DNA of 8,519 bases from Desulfobacterales bacterium (GCA_029938515.1 JAOZUU010000095.1:1-8519), one strand, 5' to 3'. Positions 1-7,861 are shown, counted from the stretch's first letter. The notes: generated by a model from the sequence alone, not told the origin. A program made the numbers and translations.

Positions 1-1536
1 ATTGTCGTGATCGTGGTGGCGCTGGTGTACGTCTTCCCCACATTTAAGCCGACCTTGTGGCCCCACAAGCAGATCAATCTGGGGCTTGACCTGCAAGGGG
101 GCATGCACCTGGTGCTGGAAGTCGAAACAGACAAAGCCGTTATAAACCGAATCGAACGTATCGGCCAGGATCTTCGACGTCAGATGAAAACTGATCGAAT
201 CAAGTACAATGGCGTGGATCTAACCGAAAACGCGCGGCTGACGGTGAAACTGAAAAGCCCTGAAGATAGAATAAAATTTGATGCGATACTGGATAAAGAG
301 TTCCGGGACCTGCGCATCAACTCCGGCGATGACGACTTGACGGTGCTGCTTGACCTGCCGGATCAGGAAAGCGATGCCATTAAACGGATGGCTGTGGATC
401 AAGCCCTGGAGACCATCCGCAACCGGATCGATCAATTCGGTGTATCCGAGCCCGACATTCGCCGCCAGGGTGAAAAACGGATACTGATTCAGCTCCCGGG
501 CATCAGTGACACCCAGCGGGCCAAGGACCTGATCGGTAAAACCGCTCAGCTTGAGTTCAAGCTGCTGGATGAAACCCATGATCTGAATGCTGCTCTCAAG
601 GGAAGGGTTCCGCCGGGTAGTCAGATCCTCTATCAGGTGGAAGAAGATCCGGAAACCAATCGGCAAAAGAAAACGCCCTATCTGGTCAAAAAACGGACCC
701 TGCTCACCGGCGCCCGTTTAAAAGACGCCCGGGTACAGATCGACTCAAGGTACAATGAGCCCAATGTCAGCATTGAGTTTGATCGCAAGGGCGGGCGGAT
801 ATTCGAAAAAATCACCGAGGAAAACGTCAATAAACGTCTCGCCATCGTGCTGGACGACAAAGTCTATTCGGCCCCTGTCATTCAGGAAAAAATCAGCGGT
901 GGCCAGGCGCGAATCACCGGCCGGTTTTCCGCGGAAGAAGCCCGGGACCTGGCCATTATATTACGCGCCGGGGCCCTCCCTGCCCCGGTAAAGATTCTGG
1001 AAGAACGGACAGTAGGCCCGTCTCTGGGTGCCGACTCCATCCGGCTCGGGATGCTATCCATAATCGTGGGAGGCAGCCTGGTGATTCTATTCATGATTAT
1101 TTATTATAACCTGGCCGGTGTCATTGCGGACATAGCCCTTTTGGTGAACATCATCATCATGGCCGCCGGTCTGGCCGCTTTTCAGGCGACCCTGACATTG
1201 CCGGGGATCGCCGGATTTATCCTTACCATCGGCATTGCCGTGGATGCCAACGTGTTGATATTCGAACGGATCAGGGAAGAAATGCGGCTGGGGAAAACGC
1301 CCCGGGCCTCGGTAGAGGCCGGTTACAGTCGGGCAACGCTGACCATTCTGGACGCCAACATTACCACGCTCATCGCGGCCCTCGTGCTGTTTCAATTCGG
1401 TACCGGAGCGGTCAAGGGTTTTGCCGTCACCCTGAGCATGGGTGTGCTGGCCAGCCTGTTTACATCACTGATTTTAACGCGTGCCATCATCGACTATCTG
1501 CTGATCAATCGCAAAATGAAAAAACTGAGCATCTAA
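1..1536 (+). CDS. secD: Protein translocase subunit SecD (5' end outside window)
   Basis: SecD works with SecF and SecYEG in the inner membrane, using the proton-motive force to pull secreted proteins to the periplasmic side. The frame is open from base 1, inside the first membrane helix, so the start codon lies upstream; the GTG at base 7 falls within that helix and is unlikely to be the start. Numbering residues from base 7, the hallmark DLQGG is at 28-32, the periplasmic P1 region runs to about 340 and includes RNRIDQFGVSEP (138-149), and LRAGALPAPV (319-328) leads into the membrane part. The remaining five helices span about 346-500, with the conserved DANVLIFERIREE at 413-425 in the proton-relay region. 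Only some 20 N-terminal residues seem to be missing. The stop is followed 14 bp later by secF, so the two are almost certainly cotranscribed. Identification is secure. Confidence 0.97.
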   Translation: MVVIVVALVYVFPTFKPTLWPHKQINLGLDLQGGMHLVLEVETDKAVINRIERIGQDLRRQMKTDRIKYNGVDLTENARLTVKLKSPEDRIKFDAILDKEFRDLRINSGDDDLTVLLDLPDQESDAIKRMAVDQALETIRNRIDQFGVSEPDIRRQGEKRILIQLPGISDTQRAKDLIGKTAQLEFKLLDETHDLNAALKGRVPPGSQILYQVEEDPETNRQKKTPYLVKKRTLLTGARLKDARVQIDSRYNEPNVSIEFDRKGGRIFEKITEENVNKRLAIVLDDKVYSAPVIQEKISGGQARITGRFSAEEARDLAIILRAGALPAPVKILEERTVGPSLGADSIRLGMLSIIVGGSLVILFMIIYYNLAGVIADIALLVNIIIMAAGLAAFQATLTLPGIAGFILTIGIAVDANVLIFERIREEMRLGKTPRASVEAGYSRATLTILDANITTLIAALVLFQFGTGAVKGFAVTLSMGVLASLFTSLILTRAIIDYLLINRKMKKLSI

Positions 1537-1550
1537 CAGGAATTCGATTC

Positions 1551-2588
1551 ATGCAGTTTATCAAATCAGATACAAATATCGATTTTATCGGAAAACGCAA
1601 AATCGCCTTTACCTTCTCCATCATCCTGATTGTCGTGAGTATCGGATCACTGATCGCTCACGGCGGCCCCCGCTACGGGATCGATTTCGCCGGGGGCACC
1701 CTGGTCCAGATCAAATTTAACCACCCCACCGAAATAAACGCGGTCAAGTCAGGACTGGCCGCCATTGATATGAAAAGCGCTTCGGTACAATCCTTCGGCA
1801 CCAGAGACGACAATGAGTATTTGATCCGTACCGACAAAACGATTGCCACCAATGAGGGATTTACCCGCACCATTAAGGAGGCACTCAAATCGGCTTCCGG
1901 AAGCGATGTCGAAATCCAGCGGGTAGAGATGGTCGGGCCCCAGGTGGGCCGGGACCTTCAGCATAAAGCGTTGATGGCCATGTTTTTTGCCCTGCTGTTT
2001 ATCACGATCTATATTTCGGGGCGTTTTGAATTAAAGTGGCTGCTAAGCGGCGGAGTCGCCGGAACCCTGATGGCGGTGGTCTATTTTTTGTCTTTGTTTG
2101 ATGTCAGTATCGCCATATTAATTGTATCGGCTTTAATCGTCAGTCTGGTGATTTTCTGGTTTCTGCAGTTAAAGTACGCCATGGGCGCGATCCTGGCCCT
2201 GATCCATGACATCATCATCACCGTGGGGCTTTTTTCCATTTTTAACAAGGAGTTTACCCTCCCCATCATTGCGGCGCTTTTAACCATCATCGGATATTCA
2301 TTAAACGATACCATCATTGTGTTTGACCGGATCCGTGAAAATATCGGCAAACAAAGTAAATCGCTGTTGCCGAACATCATCAACAAAAGCATCAATCAGA
2401 CCCTCGGGCGAACCATCCTGACCTCAATGACCACCTTGTTCGTGGTGGTGACGCTCTTTATTCTCGGGGGCGGTATTATCCACGATTTTGCCTTCGCCTT
2501 GATCGTCGGCATTCTCGTCGGGACCTATTCATCCATCTTCGTGGCAAGTCCAACCCTGCTGGCCTGGCAAGGTCGAACAAAAAAATAA
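1551..2588 (+). CDS. secF: Protein translocase subunit SecF, with an apparent extra helical hairpin
   Basis: SecF is the inner-membrane partner of SecD in proton-driven protein export. The ATG at 1551 follows an AGGA (1538-1541) at 9 bp. Visible landmarks are a first helix (about 17-35), the SecF signature DFAGGT (45-50), a periplasmic domain to about 137, GRDLQ (133-137) before the second helix, the LTIIGYSLNDTIIVFDRIRE core (244-263) and two C-terminal helices (about 288-334). At 345 residues it is somewhat longer than the roughly 300-325 of typical SecF proteins. The excess sits after RFELKW (158-163): two further hydrophobic stretches (about 164-182 and 186-206) intervene before YAMGAILALIHD (209-220), which in usual SecF follows RFEW almost directly. 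That predicts eight helices rather than six, and an even insertion keeps the topology. Family identity is secure; the extra pair is my reading of hydrophobicity. Confidence 0.96.
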   Translation: MQFIKSDTNIDFIGKRKIAFTFSIILIVVSIGSLIAHGGPRYGIDFAGGTLVQIKFNHPTEINAVKSGLAAIDMKSASVQSFGTRDDNEYLIRTDKTIATNEGFTRTIKEALKSASGSDVEIQRVEMVGPQVGRDLQHKALMAMFFALLFITIYISGRFELKWLLSGGVAGTLMAVVYFLSLFDVSIAILIVSALIVSLVIFWFLQLKYAMGAILALIHDIIITVGLFSIFNKEFTLPIIAALLTIIGYSLNDTIIVFDRIRENIGKQSKSLLPNIINKSINQTLGRTILTSMTTLFVVVTLFILGGGIIHDFAFALIVGILVGTYSSIFVASPTLLAWQGRTKK

Positions 2589-2599
2589 TAATAAATCTG

Positions 2600-3709
2600 A
2601 TGGACTCTTGGGCGGACTGGCTTTCGTTAAAATACGTACCGGGAATCGGAGATCTGCTCTACCGGCGACTGCTCGATCGGCTGGATACCCCTTCGGCCGT
2701 ATTCAAAGCGGCCCGTGAAACACCTGACCGGCTTCATGAGGTAGAGGGTATCTCTGGTCGCCTGATCAAAGCCATCGGTCGATTCAAAATAAACGAAAAT
2801 ATCAAACGGGAAATCGCCCGGGTCCGGAAGAAGGGCTTTAAAATAATCACCATGGCCGATCAGGGCTACCCACCCCTGCTGCTTGAAATCCCCGATCCGC
2901 CCCCTTATCTTTACCTGGCGGGATCACTCCCGGAGACCTTGAAAAATATCGCCATGGTCGGCTCGCGCAACGCCACGACCTACGGCATCGCGACCACGCG
3001 GAAACTGAGTGCCGATTTGACTGCTAAAGGTGCCGTCATTATCAGCGGCATGGCCTTGGGAATCGACACGGCGGCCCATGAAGGCGCCCTGATGGGAAAC
3101 GGGAAAACCGTTGCCGTGCTGGGGAGTGGCCTGTTAAAAATTTATCCGGCTCAAAATCGTCGGCTCTTTGATCGAATTGTGAAAAACGGTGGCGTGATAT
3201 CTGAATTCCCCCTGACGGCCGGGCCCGAAGCCCATCACTTCCCCCGTCGGAATCGCATCATCAGCGGAATGTCTTTGGGTACCGTGGTGGTGGAGGCTAC
3301 CCGCCGCAGCGGCTCCCTGATCACGGCCCGGCTGGCCGCGGAACAGAACCGGGACGTATTTGCCGTGCCGGGAAGCATCCAGTCATTTAAAAGCACCGGT
3401 ACCCATACACTTATCAAGCAAGGGGCCAAGCTGGTGGAAAACGCCCGGGACGTTATCGAAGAATTCCCCCGGTTTTTCGGTCCATCGCCGGAGAATCGTC
3501 CCAGTGCCGGCCCCCCACCGGCCCTGGCCGGTGATGAAAAAACGATTTTCGATGCCCTGGGCGCCTATCCGACGCATATCGACGAGCTGGTCCGCCAGAC
3601 CGGAATAGATGTCGGACGACTATCGAGCCTGCTGATGCAAATGGAGCTAACGGGACTTGTTTCCCAGGCCCCCGGGAAAATGTTCACCCGGCATACTGAT
3701 TATTGTTAA
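2600..3709 (+). CDS. dprA: DNA processing protein DprA (Smf)
   Basis: DprA binds single-stranded DNA in the cytoplasm and loads RecA onto it, protecting DNA taken up in transformation; it is also widespread in bacteria not known to be competent. Three parts are visible. An N-terminal helix-hairpin-helix/SAM-like region (about 5-65) contains VPGIG (13-17) and VEGISGRLIKAI. The Rossmann-like DprA core (about 80-290) carries GSRNAT (121-126), SGMALGID (149-156), FPRRNRIISG (214-223), SGSLITA (237-243) and VPGS (256-259). After a Pro/Gly-rich linker, a C-terminal winged helix (about 311-358) follows. The 369-residue length is normal for the three-part form. ATG 2600 is 11 bp after the secF stop and has no clear Shine-Dalgarno, only A/T-rich sequence, so translational coupling to secF is plausible. 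Whether this cell is naturally transformable cannot be judged here. Confidence 0.96.
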   Translation: MDSWADWLSLKYVPGIGDLLYRRLLDRLDTPSAVFKAARETPDRLHEVEGISGRLIKAIGRFKINENIKREIARVRKKGFKIITMADQGYPPLLLEIPDPPPYLYLAGSLPETLKNIAMVGSRNATTYGIATTRKLSADLTAKGAVIISGMALGIDTAAHEGALMGNGKTVAVLGSGLLKIYPAQNRRLFDRIVKNGGVISEFPLTAGPEAHHFPRRNRIISGMSLGTVVVEATRRSGSLITARLAAEQNRDVFAVPGSIQSFKSTGTHTLIKQGAKLVENARDVIEEFPRFFGPSPENRPSAGPPPALAGDEKTIFDALGAYPTHIDELVRQTGIDVGRLSSLLMQMELTGLVSQAPGKMFTRHTDYC

Positions 3710-3724
3710 TTGTTTCAAGGTTAA

Positions 3725-3847
3725 GCGGTTCAGGGTTCAAGGTTGAAAAGCCTGAACCGATTGATTAAAAAAGGATGACCGAAAAGCCGGATTCCGCTAA
3801 CCCGAACTTGTTGAGAAGTTACCCCTGAACTTTGAACCTGGAACCGC
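3725..3847. repeat. Imperfect inverted-repeat element filling the dprA-topA spacer
   Basis: The 157-bp spacer between dprA and topA contains two 22-nt arms, 3725-3746 and 3826-3847, that are complementary at 18 of 22 positions by my count. They start and end with the perfect pair GCGGTTC (3725-3731) / GAACCGC (3841-3847) and contain GGTTCAA (3734-3740) / TTGAACC (3832-3838). TTAA lies directly left (3721-3724) and one base to the right (3849-3852). The left arm can alternatively form a 9-bp perfect hairpin with 3751-3759 (CGGTTCAGG / CCTGAACCG). A direct repeat TCAAGGTT occurs at 3715-3722 and 3737-3744. No protein is encoded. It could be a small non-autonomous mobile element, a repetitive palindromic element or a structured leader for topA; the sequence alone does not decide. 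Confidence 0.5.
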
Positions 3848-3854
3848 ATTAATG

Positions 3855-3861
3855 TAAGGAG
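3855..3861 (+). promoter_or_regulatory. Strong Shine-Dalgarno that fixes the TTG start of topA
   Basis: TAAGGAG ends 5 bases before the TTG at 3867. The only nearby upstream ATG (3852-3854) is in the topA frame but is followed at once by TAA (3855-3857), so it cannot start topA. The next in-frame Met codon is far inside the protein, so TTG is the start. Confidence 0.85.
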
Positions 3862-3866
3862 ACCCA

Positions 3867-6140
3867 TTGTCTAAACCTTTAGTTGTGGTCGAATCTCCGA
3901 CCAAGATTCGAACCGTAAAAAAATACCTGGGAAATCAATACAACGTGGCGGCTACGGTGGGCCACATCAAGGATCTGCCACCCAAGGAGATCGGTATCGA
4001 CATCGACCATGGATTCAAACCCAAGTACAAGACCATCCCCGGCAAACAAAAGGTGATCACCGCCCTTCGCAAAGCGGCCGGAGATGCCGAGGATATCTAC
4101 CTGGCCCCCGACCCGGATCGGGAAGGTGAAGCCATTGCCTGGCACACGTCGGAAGTGCTGAAGAAAAAGGATCGTCGCTTCCACCGGATCCTGTATCACG
4201 AACTCACCAAGGACGGTATTGCCAGGGCGATGGCCAAACCGGAAGCCCTCAATCGTCCCAAATACGAAGCCCAGCAGGCGCGCCGCATCCTCGATCGTCT
4301 GGTAGGTTATCAGATTTCACCCCTTTTATGGCGCAAGGTCAAAGGCGGCTTGAGTGCCGGGCGGGTTCAATCGGTAGCGGTTCGCATGATCATTAACAGA
4401 GAACGGGCCATCCAGGCCTTTGATTCGGAGGAGTACTGGTCCGTCACGGCCGACCTGAAGGCGGACTCCCCACCGCCGTTTACCGCCCGACTGGTCCGAA
4501 AAAAAGAAGACAAACTCAAGATCGAAAACGAAAAATCGGCCATGGCGATTGTCGACGAATTGCGAAACCGGCCATTTATCGTCGATAATTTATTGAAAAA
4601 GACCACTCGACGAAATCCCCTCCCCCCCTTTATCACCAGCAAGCTGCAGCAGGAGGCCATCCGCAAGTTGCGTTTTTCGGCCAGGAAGGCCATGACAGTG
4701 GCCCAGCAGCTCTACGAAGGCATTGAGTTGGGCCACGGGGAACCGGTAGGTCTGATCACTTATATGCGTACCGACTCCACCCGAATCTCCAACGAGGCCG
4801 CCAACCAGGCCCTTGAAATGATCCGTAAACGTTTCGGCTCCGATTACGCCATGCCCAAACCCCGCATGTTTAAAAACCGAAAGAAGGCCCAGGACGCCCA
4901 TGAAGCCATCCGGCCGACATCAGTTGACTACACTCCGGAAAAATTGGAGCCCCATCTGACCACGGACCAACTTGCCCTGTATACCCTGATCTGGAAGCGA
5001 TTTATCGCCTCTCAAATGAAGCAGGCCCTGATCGATACAAACACGGTTTCCATTTGCGCCGGTGATTACCGGTTTACGGCCACCGGTTCCATCGTCCGCT
5101 TTGCCGGGTTTCTGGCTTTGTATCAATCAGTGGATGAGGCCATCAAACAGAAAAAAGAAAAAACCCAGCTGCCTGAACTGGAAAAAGGTCAATCCCTGAC
5201 CCTGGAGAAATTGACCCCCAAGCAACACTTTACCAAACCGCCACCGCGGTTTTCCGAAGCCTCGCTGGTCAAGGAATTGGAAGAAAACGGGATTGGACGA
5301 CCCAGTACCTATGCTGCGATTTTGTCCACCATCCAAAAAAAGACCTATGTTCAGCTGATCAAAGGGTATTTTCGTCCCAGCGAACTCGGATTTATCGTCA
5401 ACGATCTGATCGTGGAGAGCTTTCCGGATACTTTTGACATCAATTTCACTGCGCGTATGGAAGAATACCTGGATCGGATCGAAGCCGCTCAAATCGATAG
5501 TGAACAGGTGCTCGATCAATTTTACAAAGAGTTCAAAAAACGGCTGGATGCGGCCACCGACGGGATGCGCAGCATGAAGGCCATAGGACTACCCGTCGAT
5601 TTACCCTGCCCTAAATGCAAAACCGGAAAATTGCACATCAAGATGGGAAAAAACGGGCATTTCCTGGCATGTGACGCCTACCCCGACTGCGACTATACCC
5701 GCAATTACGAGCGGGATGAAAAGGGAAAGATCCAACCGATCGAGCCGGCGGCCGATGAAAAAACCGACAAGACCTGCCCCAAATGTGAGCGGCCCCTGAT
5801 TAACAAGCAGGGCCGCTTCGGGCGGTTTCTGGCCTGCACCGGTTACCCCGAATGCAAATATACCGAATCGGTCAATGGCAACGGCAAGGATACCGGGGTC
5901 GCCTGCCCGGAAAAAAATTGCGACGGCCGGCTGGTGGAGCGCACTTCCCGACGGGGAAAGACCTTCTACGGCTGCAGCAGGTATCCCAAGTGTAAATTCG
6001 CCATTTGGGACAAACCGGTAGCCGATCCCTGCCCCCAATGCCATGCGCCCATACTCGTCGAAAAAACTACTAAGAAGTACGGCACCCAGCTGACGTGTCT
6101 GACCAAGGGATGCGGTTTTAAAAAAAGAATCGATACTTGA
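3867..6140 (+). CDS. topA: DNA topoisomerase I (type IA), four zinc ribbons
   Basis: TopA relaxes negatively supercoiled DNA by cutting and rejoining one strand through a 5'-phosphotyrosine, balancing gyrase behind transcription and replication. The TOPRIM domain at the N-terminus has VVVESPTK with Glu9 and the metal-binding DPDRE (Asp82, Asp84, Glu86). QARRILDRLVGYQISPLLW (137-155) and LSAGRVQSVAVR (162-173) follow. The active-site region GLITYMRTDSTRIS (295-308) gives the catalytic Tyr299 and nearby Arg301. ENGIGRPSTYA (473-483) belongs to the conserved core. Four C-terminal tetracysteine ribbons bind DNA and probably Zn: Cys581/584/602/608, 637/640/657/663, 680/685/703/709 and 722/725/744/749. 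The 757 residues are complete. Translation starts at TTG behind a strong AAGGAG; no in-frame ATG start exists nearby. The spacer to dprA holds an inverted-repeat element and no evident terminator, so the gene may be read from the sec operon as well as from an unseen promoter. Confidence 0.97.
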   Translation: MSKPLVVVESPTKIRTVKKYLGNQYNVAATVGHIKDLPPKEIGIDIDHGFKPKYKTIPGKQKVITALRKAAGDAEDIYLAPDPDREGEAIAWHTSEVLKKKDRRFHRILYHELTKDGIARAMAKPEALNRPKYEAQQARRILDRLVGYQISPLLWRKVKGGLSAGRVQSVAVRMIINRERAIQAFDSEEYWSVTADLKADSPPPFTARLVRKKEDKLKIENEKSAMAIVDELRNRPFIVDNLLKKTTRRNPLPPFITSKLQQEAIRKLRFSARKAMTVAQQLYEGIELGHGEPVGLITYMRTDSTRISNEAANQALEMIRKRFGSDYAMPKPRMFKNRKKAQDAHEAIRPTSVDYTPEKLEPHLTTDQLALYTLIWKRFIASQMKQALIDTNTVSICAGDYRFTATGSIVRFAGFLALYQSVDEAIKQKKEKTQLPELEKGQSLTLEKLTPKQHFTKPPPRFSEASLVKELEENGIGRPSTYAAILSTIQKKTYVQLIKGYFRPSELGFIVNDLIVESFPDTFDINFTARMEEYLDRIEAAQIDSEQVLDQFYKEFKKRLDAATDGMRSMKAIGLPVDLPCPKCKTGKLHIKMGKNGHFLACDAYPDCDYTRNYERDEKGKIQPIEPAADEKTDKTCPKCERPLINKQGRFGRFLACTGYPECKYTESVNGNGKDTGVACPEKNCDGRLVERTSRRGKTFYGCSRYPKCKFAIWDKPVADPCPQCHAPILVEKTTKKYGTQLTCLTKGCGFKKRIDT

Positions 6141-6141
6141 T

Positions 6142-6157
6142 TGATAATATCTTATCA
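6142..6157. promoter_or_regulatory. Short palindrome in the topA-mmsA spacer
   Basis: TGATAA (6142-6147) and TTATCA (6152-6157) form a perfect 6-bp inverted repeat around TATC, starting 2 bases after the topA stop and 38 bases before the dehydrogenase ATG. It is AT-rich with no T-run behind it, so it is a poor intrinsic terminator. A regulator half-site pair is possible. The overlapping TTGATA (6141-6146) resembles a -35 box, but the best -10 at normal spacing (TAATTT, 6164-6169) is weak. It may be chance. Confidence 0.2.
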
Positions 6158-6194
6158 CTCCGGTAATTTAAAAACAGAAATAGGAGAGCCTTAA

Positions 6195-7739
6195 ATGGAT
6201 GCCGAATCAGAAATCCAACAGCCGGCCCTTGACCGAACCTTAACCCCACCGAAAGTAAAAATGCTCATCAACGGCCGCTTTGTCGATTCTGGGACATCCC
6301 ACTGGGAAGACATTCCCAACCCGGCAACAAAAGAGGTGCTGGCAACGGTGCCGTATTCGTCGGCCGATGAGATTGAAGCAGCGGTTGCCGCCGCCAGGGA
6401 AGCCTTTAAGACCTGGAAAAACACACCGATTCCGACCCGGGCGCGGCTTTTTCTCCGGTTTCAGGGATTGATTCGCAAAAACATGGATCGACTGGCGGCT
6501 TCCGTAACAGCGGAACTCGGTAAAACCGGTCCGGACGCCGAAGGGGACGTGTTTCGCGGTCTTGAAGTAGTGGAGCATGCCTGTAGCATTGCCTCGCTGC
6601 AGATGGGCGGCTATGTTGAAAATGTTGCCAGTCGAGTCGACACCTATACCATCCTGCAGCCCCTGGGTGTATGTGCCGGTATCACGCCCTTCAACTTCCC
6701 GGGCATGATTCCGCTCTGGATGTACCCCATGGCCATTGCCTGCGGCAATACCTTTGTTCTCAAACCCTCCGAGCTCGATCCGATCACGCCGGTAATGATT
6801 GCCGAACTGGCCCAGGAAGCCGGGATGCCCGACGGTGTGTTAAACATCGTGCATGGCGGCAAAGATACCGTCAACGCCCTGTGTGATCACCCGGATATCA
6901 AGGCCATTTCGTTTGTGGGCTCCGCCCCCGTGGGTACCCTGGTTTACAACCGGGCATCGGGGACTGGAAAACGGGCCCAGTGCATGATGGCCGCCAACAA
7001 CCACGGGATCGTTTTACCGGATGCGAACAAAGAACATGCCTTGAACGCGCTGGTCGGCGCCTGTTTTGGCGCATCCGCCCAGCGCTGCATGGCCATCCAC
7101 ACCATGGTACTGGTCGGCAAAGCCAGTGACTGGCTGCCGGCGTTTGTGGAAAAAGTAAAGGCGCTGAAAGTTGGGCCCGGCTGGGAAAAGGATACGGACA
7201 TGGGACCCTTGATCCGACCGGCCGCCAAGGAACGGGTGACCGGCTACATTGAAAAGGGTATCGCCGAAGGCGCCGAACTGGAATTGGATGGGCGCGATGT
7301 GCCTGTCCCTGGTTATGAGCAAGGCAACTTCATTGGCCCCACCATCTTCTCCAAGGTTACGCCGGAGATGACCATTTACAAAGATGAAATTTTCGGCCCG
7401 GTTTTGAATGTGGTCAATGTGGATACGCTGGACAAGGCCATCGCTTTCACGAACAATAACCCCTTCGGCAACGGCACCGCCATTTTCACTTCCAGCGGGG
7501 CGGCCGCACATAAATTTCAGAATGAAATCGATGTGGGCCAGGTCGGCATTAATCTGCCAATCCCCGTGCCGTTACCTTTTTTCAGCTTCACTGGCTCCAG
7601 CGGTTCCAAACTCGGTGATTTAGGCCCCTATGGCAAACAGGTGATTGAGTTCTACACCCAGACCAAAACGATCACGGCACGCTGGCCCCAGGATGACACC
7701 GGCGGTGGCGGAGTGAATACCGCCATCACGTTGAAGTGA
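6195..7739 (+). CDS. mmsA: CoA-acylating methylmalonate-semialdehyde dehydrogenase (ALDH6 family)
   Basis: This cytoplasmic NAD-dependent enzyme class converts methylmalonate semialdehyde to propionyl-CoA and CO2, and malonate semialdehyde to acetyl-CoA, in valine, beta-alanine and myo-inositol breakdown. The ALDH fold is complete: GITPFNFPG (162-170, oxyanion Asn167), FVLKPSE (187-193), FVGSAPVG (240-247), catalytic Cys298 in SAQRCMA, and EIFGPVL (398-404). Subfamily marks are Asn-His ([11 protein letters not shown], 268-278) where ordinary ALDHs have the general-base Glu, [13 protein letters not shown] (455-467), Arg297 before the Cys and Arg121 in RGLEVVE; equivalent arginines are reported to bind the substrate carboxylate. 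The usual AKNH reads ANNH here (Lys to Asn at 268). At 514 residues it is slightly long, from a non-conserved N-terminus of about 20 residues. ATG 6195 has AGGAG (6182-6186) at 8 bp. No other catabolic genes lie in the window, so the in vivo substrate is unproven. Confidence 0.9.
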   Translation: MDAESEIQQPALDRTLTPPKVKMLINGRFVDSGTSHWEDIPNPATKEVLATVPYSSADEIEAAVAAAREAFKTWKNTPIPTRARLFLRFQGLIRKNMDRLAASVTAELGKTGPDAEGDVFRGLEVVEHACSIASLQMGGYVENVASRVDTYTILQPLGVCAGITPFNFPGMIPLWMYPMAIACGNTFVLKPSELDPITPVMIAELAQEAGMPDGVLNIVHGGKDTVNALCDHPDIKAISFVGSAPVGTLVYNRASGTGKRAQCMMAANNHGIVLPDANKEHALNALVGACFGASAQRCMAIHTMVLVGKASDWLPAFVEKVKALKVGPGWEKDTDMGPLIRPAAKERVTGYIEKGIAEGAELELDGRDVPVPGYEQGNFIGPTIFSKVTPEMTIYKDEIFGPVLNVVNVDTLDKAIAFTNNNPFGNGTAIFTSSGAAAHKFQNEIDVGQVGINLPIPVPLPFFSFTGSSGSKLGDLGPYGKQVIEFYTQTKTITARWPQDDTGGGGVNTAITLK

Positions 7740-7750
7740 TTTGAGGACAA

Positions 7751-7780
7751 TTCAAATTTGCCAGACCCTGTTTTTATAAA
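7751..7780 (+). promoter_or_regulatory. Candidate sigma-70-type promoter upstream of the transporter gene
   Basis: TTCAAA (7751-7756) and TATAAA (7775-7780) are separated by 18 bp and match the consensus boxes at 4/6 and 5/6. They lie in AT-rich sequence just after the dehydrogenase stop. Transcription would begin near 7787, about 75 bases before the likely TTG start. This is a by-eye match, and chance hits in AT-rich DNA are common. Confidence 0.3.
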
Positions 7781-7787
7781 ATCATCG

Positions 7788-7809
7788 TACGGAATTTAAT
7801 GAATCCGTA
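7788..7809. promoter_or_regulatory. Inverted repeat just downstream of the candidate promoter
   Basis: TACGGA (7788-7793) and TCCGTA (7804-7809) form a perfect 6-bp inverted repeat with a 10-nt loop. A T-run (7819-7823) follows only after 9 bases, so it is at best a weak terminator for the dehydrogenase gene. Its position near the predicted transcription start would also suit an operator. The function is uncertain. Confidence 0.25.
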
Positions 7810-7861
7810 ATTGGCTGATTTTTGGTTTTCTTGGTCAACTTTTTTTGGCGGGATAAATTCT

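Noticed and set aside
7..9. GTG as the start codon of secD
   Set aside because: It lies inside the first membrane helix and the frame is open to the window edge, so the gene very likely begins upstream.
3726..3759. 9-bp hairpin after dprA as an intrinsic terminator
   Set aside because: No T-run follows the stem on either strand; the downstream + strand is A-rich instead.
3710..3866. CRISPR array or tRNA in the repeat-rich spacer
   Set aside because: There are only two short imperfect arms with no regular repeat-spacer period, and no cloverleaf could be drawn.
5607..6113. The four cysteine-rich units of topA as an unusual repeat protein or fusion
   Set aside because: Tandem tetracysteine ribbons are a normal feature of bacterial topoisomerase I C-termini and vary in number.
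5601..6158. 185-codon reverse-strand frame opposite the topA 3' end
   Set aside because: It mirrors the conserved zinc-ribbon region of topA, has no recognisable motif and no good start context; it is a shadow of the real gene.
7838..7861. Frameshift at the seven-T run as the reason for a missing ATG start
   Set aside because: A TTG at 7862 with a nearby GGGA already gives a normal-length N-terminus, so no frameshift is needed, though a sequencing error here cannot be excluded.
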